Counted from the first letter of the stretch, positions 45,795 through 58,121 are shown. The stretch: DNA of 64,000 nt from Cladorhizidae sp. MBARI D1340-BT2 (GCA_028752905.1 JAQNBH010000013.1:13171816-13235815), one strand, 5' to 3'. The notes: generated by a model from the letters alone, not told the origin. Translations and numbers: made by a program.

Positions 45795-46640
45795 CTGAAC
45801 CTGAATTGACTACTGCAGAGATAGATATGTGTTGCAGCCTTCTGGCAGATGAATTGAGTGTTTGTGGTGTGACTCAACTTGAATTGAGGCTTCCTAAATG
45901 ATGCTTACTCCAAACTTGATGTTTGTTTCTGGAAACCTTGTCAGCTGACAATGGCTCGTTAACTATGGCTTCACGTAACATGAGCATTAGAGAATACTTC
46001 TTGGGTAACCAGCTGACTGAGCTCAGTGCTTTGTAAGGTCGAGGTCGATAACAGGCAGTATTCTCCCTCAACAAGATCTTTCCCAATATATATATATATT
46101 CATGCATGGGCACACATGCACGCACACATGCATGCACACACCCACTGAATCTTATCGCGTTTTGGCTCCTCAAATGCCCTCAAAGTGAAATTCCAATTCC
46201 AACTAGGAGCTTCGTGGTGTGATGAAGGTGGAGCCAAATATTGGGACTGCCTTGAGCAATTAGCAACACAAAATGCATTCAGGGCTTATGGGCTCAACAA
46301 GCTGATAGCTTATATATCAGCTTTGACAGTCATTTCTTGCAGTGAACTTCAGTCGAGGGGTCCAAGTTTCTCCTAGAACATTTCATTTCTTGCTACATTT
46401 TTTGTTGTCGCTAATTCTCAAATTATAACACGAGCATAATTGTAACAGAACTAAGCAACACATTCTCTACCTAGCTAAAATATCAAGAGCAAGAATCAAT
46501 CAACAGATAGTTGTTAGTTTTTAAATCACTAGTTGTTAGTTGCTTGGGTGGAGGGGGGGGGTGGGGGGAATAATAATACATGTACAATCGCTCCCAGTGG
46601 GTACTTGTTCTTGAAATAATAGGCCAGAGGGGACAGATAA
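45795..46640. other. Convergent DRG2/fascin intergenic region
   Basis: It must hold both 3' UTRs. I found no clear AATAAA on either strand. A short (TA)n lies near 46086-46100 and G-runs near 46550-46568. Confidence 0.6.
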
Positions 46641-48110
46641 TTAATACTCCCACAGTGTCTTGGATTCAATCGTGTCTCCAGTCGCAGAAAAGGCACCATT
46701 CTGCTGCCCACAGAGGAATTTCCCATTGGGGCATACGATGATCATCCTAGAGGGAGCCCGGAGCTCAAAGAAGAAGTCGGTGGGCTCTTCGCCATTGACG
46801 CTGATGGTGTTGTCTGGCTCGACTTTCCAGAACTTGCCATTGGCCCCCTTCACATGGAAGACCCCTCCTTTTGTAACCACCCCGAATACGTCATACTGAG
46901 ACCTGTTGCACTCCAGAGTGCCGGAACCCCCCTTGACGCCAACAAAACCGTATTCTCCACGGAGGACGAGGATGGGGCGGTTGATGAATTCAAACACAAA
47001 CTTGCAGTTATCCTCCACTGTTCCACAGTTGGCCAACATCTGCCCATTGGGCTTGATCGAAATATACTTTTCATTGGAGGCTTTTATAGCTATCTTTGGT
47101 CCCATCCATTCGACAGAAAAGTGAGTGCATTCGTCATTGGGATCACATGAATCGGCCGAGATCGATGTACTGTTCTTCAACAGCTGGTCATCGCAAGAAC
47201 GAAACCTCCACTTGACATTACCAGATAAATCGGTGGTTGAAACAGGTTCCATTTGGAAGATCTCCTTGTCGGTGACCGTCGATTGCTTGGCCCGAACTTC
47301 AATGCCTTCCCTGATGGATATGTATTTCCCATTCGATGCCATCAGCTGGACTTGGGGGCGGCTATCAATCAGCTCAAAGAGCTCGTCTTTGCCAATCGTA
47401 GATTTTCTTGACTGCACGGTAGCACTGGCTCCCACTGCAGTCAGGTACTTACCCTCACTATCCTGGAATGACACCTGAGTGCCTTTGAAAACAAGCACGA
47501 AAAGACAGTCATCTTTGATGTCGTTCACGAGCTCTCCCTTCCGGGTCAAATACATGGTATTGGCAGCGCGGAGAGCGTATTTCCCTCCATGAAACTCTAG
47601 AATTATCGTGGCATCATAACCCCAGGGGATTAGCTCGTTGCAGCATAGCTCTGATGATCCCACATTGAGATGCATGTACATCTTACGATTCACGTTCCAG
47701 ATATTCACCTGAGGATGAATAGCCAAGTGAATGGTGAAGAGGTTAGTTGATCCTACAATCTGGTCAAATCCGGTCATACTGTCACCAGAACCACCAACAT
47801 ATCGGTTATGGGTCACACTACGGATTGCAACTTTCCCATCTTTCTGAGTCTCAAAGATAAACTTCTGGTCTGGCCCAATCTCACGAGATGAGCAGTCAAG
47901 TTTTCCATCCTTGTCAGAGGTAAGGTATCTGCTGATGCAGCCATACAGAGCAAATGTATCCTTATCCACTTTCTGCATGGTCCAGACCTGCTTCTTTTTC
48001 ATGGTGGTGCCACTGCACACGACGTTGCTCTGGAACGTCTCTGCAGTCAGGTACTTGTTGGCTGAGTTGAGTAGCCCGAAGCTCCAATTCTGATCGACGG
48101 TAGCGGCCAT
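46641..48110 (-). CDS. FSCN: Fascin, actin-bundling protein
   Basis: Fascin cross-links parallel actin filaments into the tight bundles of filopodia and microspikes. This single uninterrupted reading frame gives 489 residues (human fascin-1 has 493), so all four beta-trefoil domains are present, roughly residues 1-130, 131-253, 254-375 and 376-489. Family marks include KYLTAE near residue 20, MKKKQVW at 37-43, HPQVNIWNVNRK, KVGKDELF-type sequence (here IGKDELFEL), NRPILVLRGEYGFVG and the C-terminal LWEY. The position equal to the PKC site Ser39 of human fascin is Thr36 here, so a phosphorylatable residue is kept. The CDS has no intron, in sharp contrast to DRG2. It converges with DRG2 (846 bp between stops) and diverges from actin (422 bp between starts). 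Confidence 0.97.
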   Translation of the reverse strand: MAATVDQNWSFGLLNSANKYLTAETFQSNVVCSGTTMKKKQVWTMQKVDKDTFALYGCISRYLTSDKDGKLDCSSREIGPDQKFIFETQKDGKVAIRSVTHNRYVGGSGDSMTGFDQIVGSTNLFTIHLAIHPQVNIWNVNRKMYMHLNVGSSELCCNELIPWGYDATIILEFHGGKYALRAANTMYLTRKGELVNDIKDDCLFVLVFKGTQVSFQDSEGKYLTAVGASATVQSRKSTIGKDELFELIDSRPQVQLMASNGKYISIREGIEVRAKQSTVTDKEIFQMEPVSTTDLSGNVKWRFRSCDDQLLKNSTSISADSCDPNDECTHFSVEWMGPKIAIKASNEKYISIKPNGQMLANCGTVEDNCKFVFEFINRPILVLRGEYGFVGVKGGSGTLECNRSQYDVFGVVTKGGVFHVKGANGKFWKVEPDNTISVNGEEPTDFFFELRAPSRMIIVCPNGKFLCGQQNGAFSATGDTIESKTLWEY

Positions 48111-48336
48111 TCTTCAGCTTTAGCAAGGGTTGAGATATGGAAACCTACCTCGAGAAATTGCAACAAAAAAATCTATGCAACTGAATAGGAGTGCCTCCTG
48201 CAAGATTTTTTAAATTTTTTTATTAATATATTTTTTGGGGGGAGAGGAAGCGCCGTTGTAGGTTGTAGCAAGGGGGCGGGCACAATACCACTTCCGCTTG
48301 GCGTGAGATGCCGGTGCCTTCCGTTGAATGTTTTGA

Positions 48337-48341
48337 CCAAT
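48337..48341 (+). promoter_or_regulatory. CCAAT box (NF-Y type)
   Basis: The context GACCAATCAG matches the extended NF-Y consensus. It lies about 90 bp upstream of the actin TATA-like box. Confidence 0.6.
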
Positions 48342-48363
48342 CAGAAAATCCTTCGGCATATTT

Positions 48364-48373
48364 CCTTTTTAGG
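48364..48373 (+). promoter_or_regulatory. CArG box (SRF site)
   Basis: CCTTTTTAGG is a perfect CC(A/T)6GG match. SRF sites of this type drive actin genes across animals. It lies 54 bp upstream of the TATA-like box. Confidence 0.75.
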
Positions 48374-48426
48374 TCACTTTTTGCACTGGTGGAGATATTT
48401 GGGTGGGGTTCGTAGGAATACAGGCT

Positions 48427-48433
48427 TATATAT
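48427..48433 (+). promoter_or_regulatory. TATA box of actin gene
   Basis: TATATAT lies about 100 bp upstream of the actin ATG, which would place the cap site near 48457 and give a 5' UTR of about 75 nt. Confidence 0.6.
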
Positions 48434-48469
48434 CCAGAGCTCATTCGCAACCTTCCTGTTGGTTGCTAA

Positions 48470-49727
<1,258 letters not shown>

Positions 49728-49797
49728 GTTGCAACTTTAGCTTATACAAACGCTGTCTTGGATAATAGAACACTGTGTCTTTAGTTAGTGGTGATGA

Positions 49798-49803
49798 AAT
49801 AAA
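49798..49803 (+). terminator. Poly(A) signal of actin
   Basis: AATAAA lies 71 bp after the actin stop, followed by a GT-rich stretch near 49824-49840. The next gene starts only about 74 bp further on. Confidence 0.75.
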
Positions 49804-49876
49804 AATGTGAAAATTATGTTCAGGGTGGTGGGTGTCATTTGAGTTTTTCGTGCTGGTTAATTAATTAGTTGGAATT

Positions 49877-52588
49877 ATGAAAAGGAGGAAGCTATGGCTG
49901 AGTTTAGGGGTGGGGCTACTGCTACTTCTGCTGTGGAAGCAGAGCATGATGGCTTCAGTTACCGACTCGCGCGGAGTAATTGTGGAGCCGTTGAAGATCG
50001 ACAGGTGTTGGTTGCGTGGACCTTGGTTTCCGCCAGAGAGGAGATTTGATGACATCCACTTGGTCTTCTATGGCAAGCCGGTCATGCTAGCATTAAAGCA
50101 CCTCAGTATTGCTAAAGGTTGGAAGATGACCCTGATATTAGTTGGCGATGAAGCTGGAGCAAAGCAGCTGGAACACCTAGCATCCAAGCCCGGTGTCTTC
50201 ACAATAGTTTACATCTCCTCTAGAACGCTCCACCAACCCATTATTCAGCGGCTTGCAAACTCTTCACATGCGCTCGTCTCAGCTGTTAGATTCACCTACA
50301 AGATAACTGGTGCTAAGAAAGGACAACTACAAGCTTTCAGGGCATATTTTCATAAATTTGGGTGTAAAATGGAGGACAAAATATTTATGCCCCGCTCGTT
50401 TATGTTGGATGACAGGAAGGAGTGTTTCAAATTCTTCAAACGTGTCCAAATTTACCCTGAAACTTGGTGGGTATTAAAAGCCTCTCAAGGTTATGGTGGT
50501 GATGGGGTTACGATTCATTCCAACTTATCCATCCTCTACGATAAATTTTCCCTTTGTAGAAACGAGGAACAATTTATCGTCCAGCAATATATCCCTCGGC
50601 TGCTTTTGATTGAGGGGAGGAAATTTGATATCCGTGGACTATTTCTAATTGCAAATACAGACCCGTACATGTTATTTTACCATGAAGGATATCTCCGCTT
50701 GTCACTGGAGAAATTTGATGCTGAAAGTGGTAGAGCCGCACACCTTACAAACAGTCACATTCAGATTCAATCTAGCAAATACTCACCCGACAAGCATTTC
50801 TGGTCTTTCGTTAGGTTTCAGAGGTATCTCGATAATCAGCACCCAAAGGCTAGTAATTTTATCTCCGACAAACTGGAACCATATATCAAGAGAGTGGCAC
50901 TTTTTATTTTGCAAACAGGTACCCATTTGTTGTTGTTTATAGCCATTATCCAGCATCTGTATAAAGGGTTTGAAGATTATCAAGAAGTGATATTTTTTCT
51001 CCTCGTGTATATATGTATTTTTGTACTTGCTTATGCAGACATATCCAGTATTATTCAAAATGGTTTGAATAAAGGGTTATAACAAATACGGTCCTTTGAA
51101 TACAGTGTCACAACACAATATATATATATTGGGCCCATTTTACCAATCATTGCTTCATTATATGTAAATCATATTGCTTTTTAAAATATTTTTTCTACAA
51201 ACAGGATTGTCTGTCTTCAAGCGGAATCCTTCTTCCTTTCAGCTGCTGGGACTTGATTTCCTGGTGACGGAGGACTTCCATATTTGGTTCATTGAGGCCA
51301 ATAATTACCCCCTCTGGCCCAAGACGTCTTCTTCCAATGCAGGATATTTTATTGATGACCTTATGGATAATATGGGGGTAAGTACTACTGTCTTTAAATC
51401 TCATCATAAATTGTGCATACACTAGTTGTGTATCCAACTCAAGAATATAAGAATGTCTATCGCATAAAACTCACCTTTTTTACGAACTCTTCCCACCCAC
51501 CGCTACCCTTCCCACCCACCGCTATCCCTCCCTCCCACCGCTATCCCTCCCTCCCACCGCTACCCCTCCCTCCCACCGCTATCCCTCCCTCCCACCGCTA
51601 CCCCTCCCTCCCACCGCTATCCCTCCCTCCCACCGCTACCCCTCCCTTCCACTGCTACCCCTCCCTCCCACCGCTACCCCTCTTTCCCACCGCTACCTCA
51701 CCCTCCCACTGCTACTCCCACCGCTACTTCACCCTCCCACCGCTACCTCACCCTCCCACCGCTACCTCACCCTCCCACCGCTACCCCTCCCTCCCACTGC
51801 TAACCCTCCCTCCCACCGCTACCTCACCCTCCCACCGCTACCCCTCTCTCCCACCGCTACCCCTCCCTCCCACTGCTACCCCTCCCTCCCACCGCTACTT
51901 CACCCTCCCACCGCTACCTCACCCTCCCACTGCTACCCCTCCCTCCCACCGGTACCTCACCCTCCCACTGCTACCCCTCTCTCCTACCACCACCTCTCCC
52001 ACCCACCGCTATCCCTCCCTCCCACCGCTACCCCTCCCTTCCACTGCTACCCCTCCCTCCCACCGCTACCCCTCTTTCCCACCGCTACCTCACCCTCCCA
52101 CTGCTACTCCCACCGCTACGTCACCCTCCCACCGCTACCTCACCCTCCCACCGCTACCCCTCCCTCCCACCGCTACCTCACCCTCCCACCGCTACCCCTC
52201 CCTCCCACTGCTACCCCTCCCTCCCACCGCTACCTCACCCTCCCACCGCTACCCCTCTCTCCCACCGCTACCCCTCCCTCCCACTGCTACCCCTCCCTCC
52301 CACCGCTACTTCACCCTCCCACCGCTACCTCACCCTCCCACTGCTACCCCTCCCTCCCACCGCTACCTCACCCTCCCACTGCTACCCCTCTCTCCTACCA
52401 CCACCTCTCCCTCACTGCAGAGCGACATGTTTGATTTGCTGTTCAAGCTTCGAGAGGATCCCATCCACTTCAGCAAGATGGTTGTGGGGCAGTCCTACAA
52501 ATCTATGCAGTTGATATGGAACGAAGTGGAAAGTAAATGTTCAAACAATAAACGCTACAACTCGTGTGATGAATTTGACTCAACGTAA
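49877..52588 (+). CDS. TTL-domain protein with N-terminal membrane/secretion segment
   Basis: Exons 49877-50918, 51205-51377 and 52421-52588 join in frame into 460 residues. The tubulin-tyrosine-ligase (ATP-grasp) fold is shown by WWVLKASQGYGGDGV (Lys201), FIVQQYI, GRKFDIRGLFLIAN (about 248-260), FYHEGYLR, AHLTNSHIQ, and the metal/ATP residues Asp365 in LLGLDFLV and Glu378/Asn380 in WFIEANNYP. TTL-family enzymes ligate amino acids, usually Tyr or Glu, to tubulin or other acceptors; the substrate here is unknown. The start MKRRK is followed by a hydrophobic run at residues 6-20, like a signal anchor or signal peptide. Sequons at Asn128 (NSS) and Asn216 (NLS) would suit a luminal location. It begins only 149 bp after the actin stop. 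Intron 2 is a large pyrimidine minisatellite. The N-terminus is less certain than the rest because an upstream exon cannot be excluded. Confidence 0.85.
51490..52416. repeat. 19-bp pyrimidine minisatellite filling TTL-like intron 2, about 48 copies
   Basis: Units CCCTCCCTCCCACCGCTAC and CTCACCCTCCCACCGCTAC in larger duplicated blocks. The unit resembles the acceptor tract CCTCTCCCTCACTGCAG of the next exon and never contains AG. Confidence 0.96.
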
Positions 52589-53594
52589 ATTTTATTTTGT
52601 ATGAAGAGGAGGAAGGGACTTTTATGTTGTGCGGATCTACAGCATGTCAAAATTGATATGCGATGATCATTGTTGAGTTTTCCGTAAGAGTATGCAATGA
52701 AGGGGCTTCATTAGTATACAGACGATGCTATTTGTATACTCTCTATTTAAGGTCTTTTACCCACACACCCATGTTCTCTATCACATATTTATTGGAAAAG
52801 GGGCACTATCATCCCCCCCCCCTCCCACACACACATCCCCACCATGACCACATTTACTATGCGTAAATAGTAGAATAATTGAAGATGCAAAGTCGGATTA
52901 ATCATTAGCCATATATAATTTACCAAGCTAAATTACCAAGCTAAAGTGTTGGCTAAGGACCTGGATGTAAAAACAGAACAGTGTCCCAAAGAATGATGTT
53001 TTTGTTACGTGGGGCACAACGAACATGAGCTTTTGGCCCTGCAAGGAGATACAGATGTGCCCTCTTCTATGGTAGGCTCTGAATGTGCCAAGGATGGTCA
53101 ATATTCAGTTACATAGGACATTCATCCCATAATTACGAGTATTTTAACCCCCACCCACTTCTCCCCATCTTCCCTGCATCTGTAGGAGAGTTTCTATTAT
53201 ACAAAAAAAAAATTATAATCATTTACGGAATGGGCTAGGGCAGGCTAGGGTGAGCTAGGGCGAGTTGCCAGAAAAAAGTTCACAATTGGAAATCTAGGGG
53301 GACTATGTGTGTTCTTCTTGATTGAGAACGCCTTGAGAACTCGATCCATAATTTACAAGTGGTTCAAGGTACCATTTAGCTCGATCTTAATAATGTACTA
53401 TATATATATATATATAGCCAGCACACAAATTTGTGAGGTAACTTGATCCCCCCCCCCCCCCCCCCCCCCCCCATCGAGATGCGATGAACATTTGATCGTT
53501 TTGGGGGTCCTCTTCTTGTCTTCTTGTATACGACTGTTGCAGCAATTCATAGAGGCACAGGTCTAAGTTGGTTAGCCAGGCATCACTTGACACA
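52589..53594. other. Sequence downstream of the TTL-like gene
   Basis: Includes the 3' UTR and a C25 run at 53448-53472. No gene recognised. Confidence 0.6.
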
Positions 53595-53790
53595 AGGTGC
53601 ATGTCCTGATGGTGAGCCTCAGGTCAGAGCATCATCTGTCACAAGGTGCATGTCCTGATGGTGAGTCAGGTCAGAGCATCACCTGTCACAAGGTGCATGT
53701 CCTGATGGTGAGTCAGGTCAGAGCATCACCTGTCACAAGGTGCATGTCCCTGATGGTGAGCTCCAGGTCAGAGCATCACCTGTCGTACGT
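53595..53790. repeat. ~47-bp minisatellite, about 4 copies
   Basis: Units share TCACAAGGTGCATGTCCTGA and GTCAGGTCAGAGCATCACCT; it lies at the 3' end of the decayed LINE. Confidence 0.93.
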
Positions 53791-55060
53791 ACATCACGTA
53801 GTGTGATATTGGACAGGACTGGGGGGCACTGTAGGGGAGTAGATTTCAATGTAACACTAACTATGTGCATTGATGAGTTCAAGATCGCATTTGGTGTGAC
53901 AACTCTCAACCCACGCAAGTGAGCAGTCTGAAGGAAGCCCCAGCTGGTCCCTGCCAGCTTCCAGATGGTGCTTACTTTGGACTTGTTCTTTCGTGCCATC
54001 CTTTTCAGGCACTCACGATATATATACTGCGATCTAAGGTCACCTCACTGTGCTTTGAGTACGATTCACTGGTTTGCTAGAGAGGGTCACCTCGAGCTCA
54101 CCGCTAGCCAGACAGTTACGGAGGTGAAAGACAGTATTGGATTTGGATGCAGCAGCTTGTTTGTAAAGTATTCCTCCATCACTTGTAGGTCATGATATAG
54201 AGGTACTGTTGATGATGATTATCTGCTTGAGTGGCAAGATAAAAATTGTCTGCATAGGCAAATTTCTTTGAGTTGGTGGAAAGCATGTCTCTCACAGAAA
54301 GAGCATTGGCTCAAAAACAGATCCCCGTGGCAGCCCATCATTCAAAGTCCTTACAATGCTTGTTTGATCCGCAAGAGAAACCTTGTACCTACAATTGCTG
54401 AGAGTATCACAAGTAGCTTGGCACTTGGAGATATTGGCAGCTTTGAGAAGGAAGGCCATGTCGCAACGTAGTGTCTTAGACTGACGACAGATCCACGAGT
54501 GCAATACCGGTCTTAAGGGTGCGTTTATATCCTACCCGTAGTAGGCACAAGTACCTGATCAGCACAACTCCTACCAAAAAAGCTCTAAAACCAGCTTGTT
54601 CCCTGGAAAGGATCGTCTCAACCAGTGGAGAGAACCTCGTCAGCAGTAGGCGCTCAAGCAACTTGTAGGAAGTGCACAGGAGTGAGATGGTCGAGAGCCA
54701 GCAGCAAATTTCCCTGGCTTGAGGATGGCAATAATTTTCCTAGTTGACGTTACGATAGCAGTTGCATGGATTGTGGTGAAAAGCTAAGTCAGCCATTCAT
54801 GTCTATCGAGTCCCAGGTTCTTCAGGAATTCGGGGTAGATGCCCTCAACACCTGCGGCTTTCCTTGCTTGGTGGAGGAGAGACTTGCATCACTATCAGCT
54901 TTGGTGTAGGGGTTACAGAGAAAGGATGTTGGTGGCGATGAGGAGAGGATCTCTTTGAGGGTTTTTTCTTTCTCCTTCTCGCGGCGGACTTCTTTTGTAG
55001 AGGCCACCTTTGGGTAGCAGCAACTGCATTTTGCTGTAACCTGAGATAAATTACTTTTCA
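53733..55060 (-). mobile_element. Degenerate non-LTR retrotransposon (LINE) reverse transcriptase
   Basis: Read on the minus strand, successive frames carry reverse-transcriptase landmarks in the right order. KAAGVEGIYPEFLKNLG is near 54850, KIIAILKPGK near 54740, then ISLLCTSYKLLERLL and ILSREQAGFR near 54600-54680, a block ending GLPRGSVFEPMLF near 54300, and KLAGTSWGF with TLKSTPL and PVLSN near 53800-53960. The pieces lie in different frames with stops and at least one clear single-base shift between GSRP and ISLL. It is therefore a dead copy of the KAAG-DGI-PEFLK class (Jockey/CR1/RTE-like; clade not determined). No endonuclease half or target-site duplication was identified. Confidence 0.8.
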
Positions 55061-55338
55061 TGCTTTTCCCCCTGATTATTACCTAATGTCGTTAGATGAA
55101 GTGTGTTTCAAGTTGAAAAGTCACTAATTCGTTGTCAACTGAGAGTTCGTTATAATAGTAATAATAACTACAACAATAATAATGATTCACACCAAGATAT
55201 TGGCGCAAGAACAGATCCTGTAACAGTCCATCTTCAACTAGAGGAGGGAAGAAGGAAATTCCAATTAAAGAACATCCCGTTTCTGCGTTATTGTTTACCA
55301 ACAAACCTTACTGAGCTGCGCGGTCTCGTGTCGTCGCC

Positions 55339-55461
55339 ATGGAGGTGAAAAAGATGGAGCTTCCAGAAGTACAGTTTCCTGAACTTTGGAGCTATGATTC
55401 TGAAAAGAAGAAGATTAGTCTTGTTGGGAAGATGAAGACTAGGCATCGTACCCGCATGCAA
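55339..55461 (+). CDS. Possible first coding exon of an unidentified gene
   Basis: An ATG opens 41 charged residues (MEVKKMELPEVQFPELW followed by a Lys-rich stretch ending HRTRMQ) and stops at a donor-like CAA/GTACTT. The composition looks like real protein rather than repeat translation. I do not recognise the family. A tandem array with acceptor-like TTGCAG starts just downstream, and 48 nt at 59070-59117 could be a later exon, but the phases do not join cleanly. Confidence 0.35.
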
Positions 55462-55474
55462 GTACTTTACACCC

Positions 55475-55830
55475 CACTGTTCACTGGTTGCAGGGATTTG
55501 ATAGGTGGGAGATATATAAACCTCCTTCACTGGTTGCAGGGATTTGATAGGTGGGAGATATATAACCTCCTTCACTGGTTGCAGGGATTTGATAGGTGGG
55601 GGATATACAAATCTCTATTCACTGGTTACCTCTATTCACTGGTTGCAGGGATTTGATAGGTGGGGGATATACAAACCTCTATTCACTGGTTGCAGGGATT
55701 TGATAGGTGGGAGATATATAAACCTCCTTCACTGGTTGCAGGGATTTGATAGGTGAGAGATATACAAAACTCTCTTCACTGGTTGCAGGGATTTGATAGG
55801 TGGGGGATATACAAAACTCTATTGCAGGGA
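55475..55830. repeat. ~46-bp minisatellite with acceptor-like TTGCAG, about 7 copies
   Basis: Units of TTCACTGGTTGCAGGGATTT then GATAGGTGGGAGATATA. It begins directly after the possible exon at 55339-55461. Confidence 0.94.
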
Positions 55831-57294
55831 TTTGTGATAGAAATAAATAAAAGTGTGGGAAGTTATGCTAGAGAGCAATGAACTTCCTTTGCAGTTTCAG
55901 TATATAACTGAGCAGTGTGTGTGGGAAAGTAAATTATTTGCTACTGTAGCCGAGTCTTCTAAATTCTGACAATATAACCAGTAAGTAGTCTATGTAGTCG
56001 TGTGGGCTAGATGCGAGTACATTTCATGCAATATATACAACCAGCAAGAACAGAGGTGAGTAGGGAGGACTGGTGTTAAAAGAATGGACTAGAACTGGCT
56101 TGCGGGCATAAGGATGTGAGTCACAGTAAGAAAGCTTGCAGCCTTGTGACGACCACATCTAACAAATTGCTCCAGCTCTGTTGGAGATGGCACATTCATG
56201 CACATGCTGTAAATGTTGGGTGTTAAGTGGGGCACGTCTAGCGCCTGTCCACACGACAATGGACATTGAACACTGTTCATTAGCAATGCTGGTCTCATGA
56301 GTAGATGTCATCAATTTCTTAAAGGCACAGATAAGATGTACTAGGCTACCAGGCTAGCTAGTGTGCAGGGATGGTAAACTTTTTCAGAGAAGAGGCTGGA
56401 GAATGTTGTACGTGGACATCGCGTCTACAAATGGCAAGAAACACTGTCTTTTGAGCAGGGGGAGGGAGACATAGCCGTGACAAATTCAGAACCAATGGCG
56501 AAGCAGGTTCAACAAGAAATAGATGCTCAGCAGGTCATGTCTTTACGGCAGTGACCTGATGTCTGATGAACTCCCAGGTTCATCAAGTCATGTCCTTAGG
56601 CAGTGACCTGATGTCTGTGAACTCTCACAAGGAGTATGAAAGTGTGTAAGAACATCTGCCTACGTACATCTTTGTCTTGTCTGTGTCTGCTTCCACTCGA
56701 GGCAAGCATGTTAAAATTATAACAGAGCTCAACGTCTAAACCCTGTCCCCTCCCACCTGGCCCTTGTAGACCACGCTGCGTTGCACCTTCTGCCTTGCAT
56801 ACGACTTGTGGACTACGTTGAGCTCACTAACTGCCTCAGAAACGGGGTCTTCATTCCCTCCATTGGAGTACATCGTGGCTCTCGTTGCAGCTGACTGAGG
56901 CTGAGTCAAGCTCACTGACTTCACCAGCTGGTGCAGAGTGTTTGCAATCTGATTGGCCTTTCCAACATTCCAGCAGGAGTTATTAGAATATGCTGGACGT
57001 ATTTTCCTCCTGCTTGGCTCCACCCTCTTCTCATTTCCTCACTAAATGTATTAGGGCATTGGCTGTGTGGCTGTATTTCTGATGCTCTTCTTGTTCTCTG
57101 TATGATCTGATCAACCAAAGAATCTGCTGTAGGCAGATTCTCTTCCCCACATCAGCCTTCAGGTTCAGTTCAGGGTGCATGACACATTCATATACACCTG
57201 GAGCACTCCCCCTGTGGTGTTACGGACAGGGTCACTGTACCAAGTGACAATGGCCCAGTAACTCATACAACACAGGGGGAGTGGCGGGTGTAGT
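55831..57294. other. Unique sequence, no gene recognised
   Basis: A ~55-bp near-duplicate (GTCATGTC and GCAGTGACCTGATGTCTG) lies at 56510-56625. Short minus-strand frames show no family signal. Confidence 0.55.
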
Positions 57295-57580
57295 ACTACT
57301 GCAAAGTCTCAGGGGGAGGACTCCAGGTGTAGGACTGCAGAGTCTCACTAACACCATGGGGAGGACCCCAGGTGTAGGACTGCAGAGTCTCACTAGCACC
57401 TCGGGGGGAGGACCCCAGGTGTAGGACTGCAGAGTCTCTCACTAGCACCTCGGGGGGGAGGAACCCAGGTGTAGGACTGCAGAGTCTCACTAACACTTCG
57501 GGGGGAGGACCCCAGGTGTAGGACTGCAGAGTCTCACCTCGGGGGGAGGATCCCAGGTGTAGGTCTGCAGAGTCTCGCTG
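57295..57580. repeat. 45-bp minisatellite, about 6 copies
   Basis: Units of GGACTGCAGAGTCTCACTA and GGGGAGGACCCCAGGTGTA. Confidence 0.94.
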
Positions 57581-58121
57581 GTAGAACTTGTCCCCTCCCT
57601 CCCTTTTTTTCCCTCTAATGAAAATTTAATTAGCCAACCAAATTAGAATTTGCAAAGTTGCGTGTGAATCATACTATTTACTAGGCCTATATTATAGGCT
57701 AGTCAAACTATAGATACAGAGTTCTTAGTAGAGTTCTCTGGTAAGAGTTCTCTGCCACTGAGTTCCTTGTGTAGGAAGTGAGAGGAAGCAAGTGCTTCTA
57801 CATAGCTGGTGGTTTGCAGTGTGAGCTCTCTATGCTGTTCAAACTTCACTACCTAGTCAGAGAGCTTATAACCAAGGCAACAACTTAGCATGGTGGTGGG
57901 GCTGGGGTGTGCTCTTAGCACTGTCCCTGGTCCCTGGATGGTCTGAGTGGCTGAGGCTTTTTTTCCATTTGCAGTCAGTGGGCGATGAAACAAGTGCATG
58001 TCATATTTAAGTATTGTGATGATTAATCAGTGATGGTGTGTCCATATCCTCCCTGCCTTTTCACATCTCACAAACATACTTACCAGGTCCACAGCCCACT
58101 ACTGTCAGCCAGACTGTCTGT

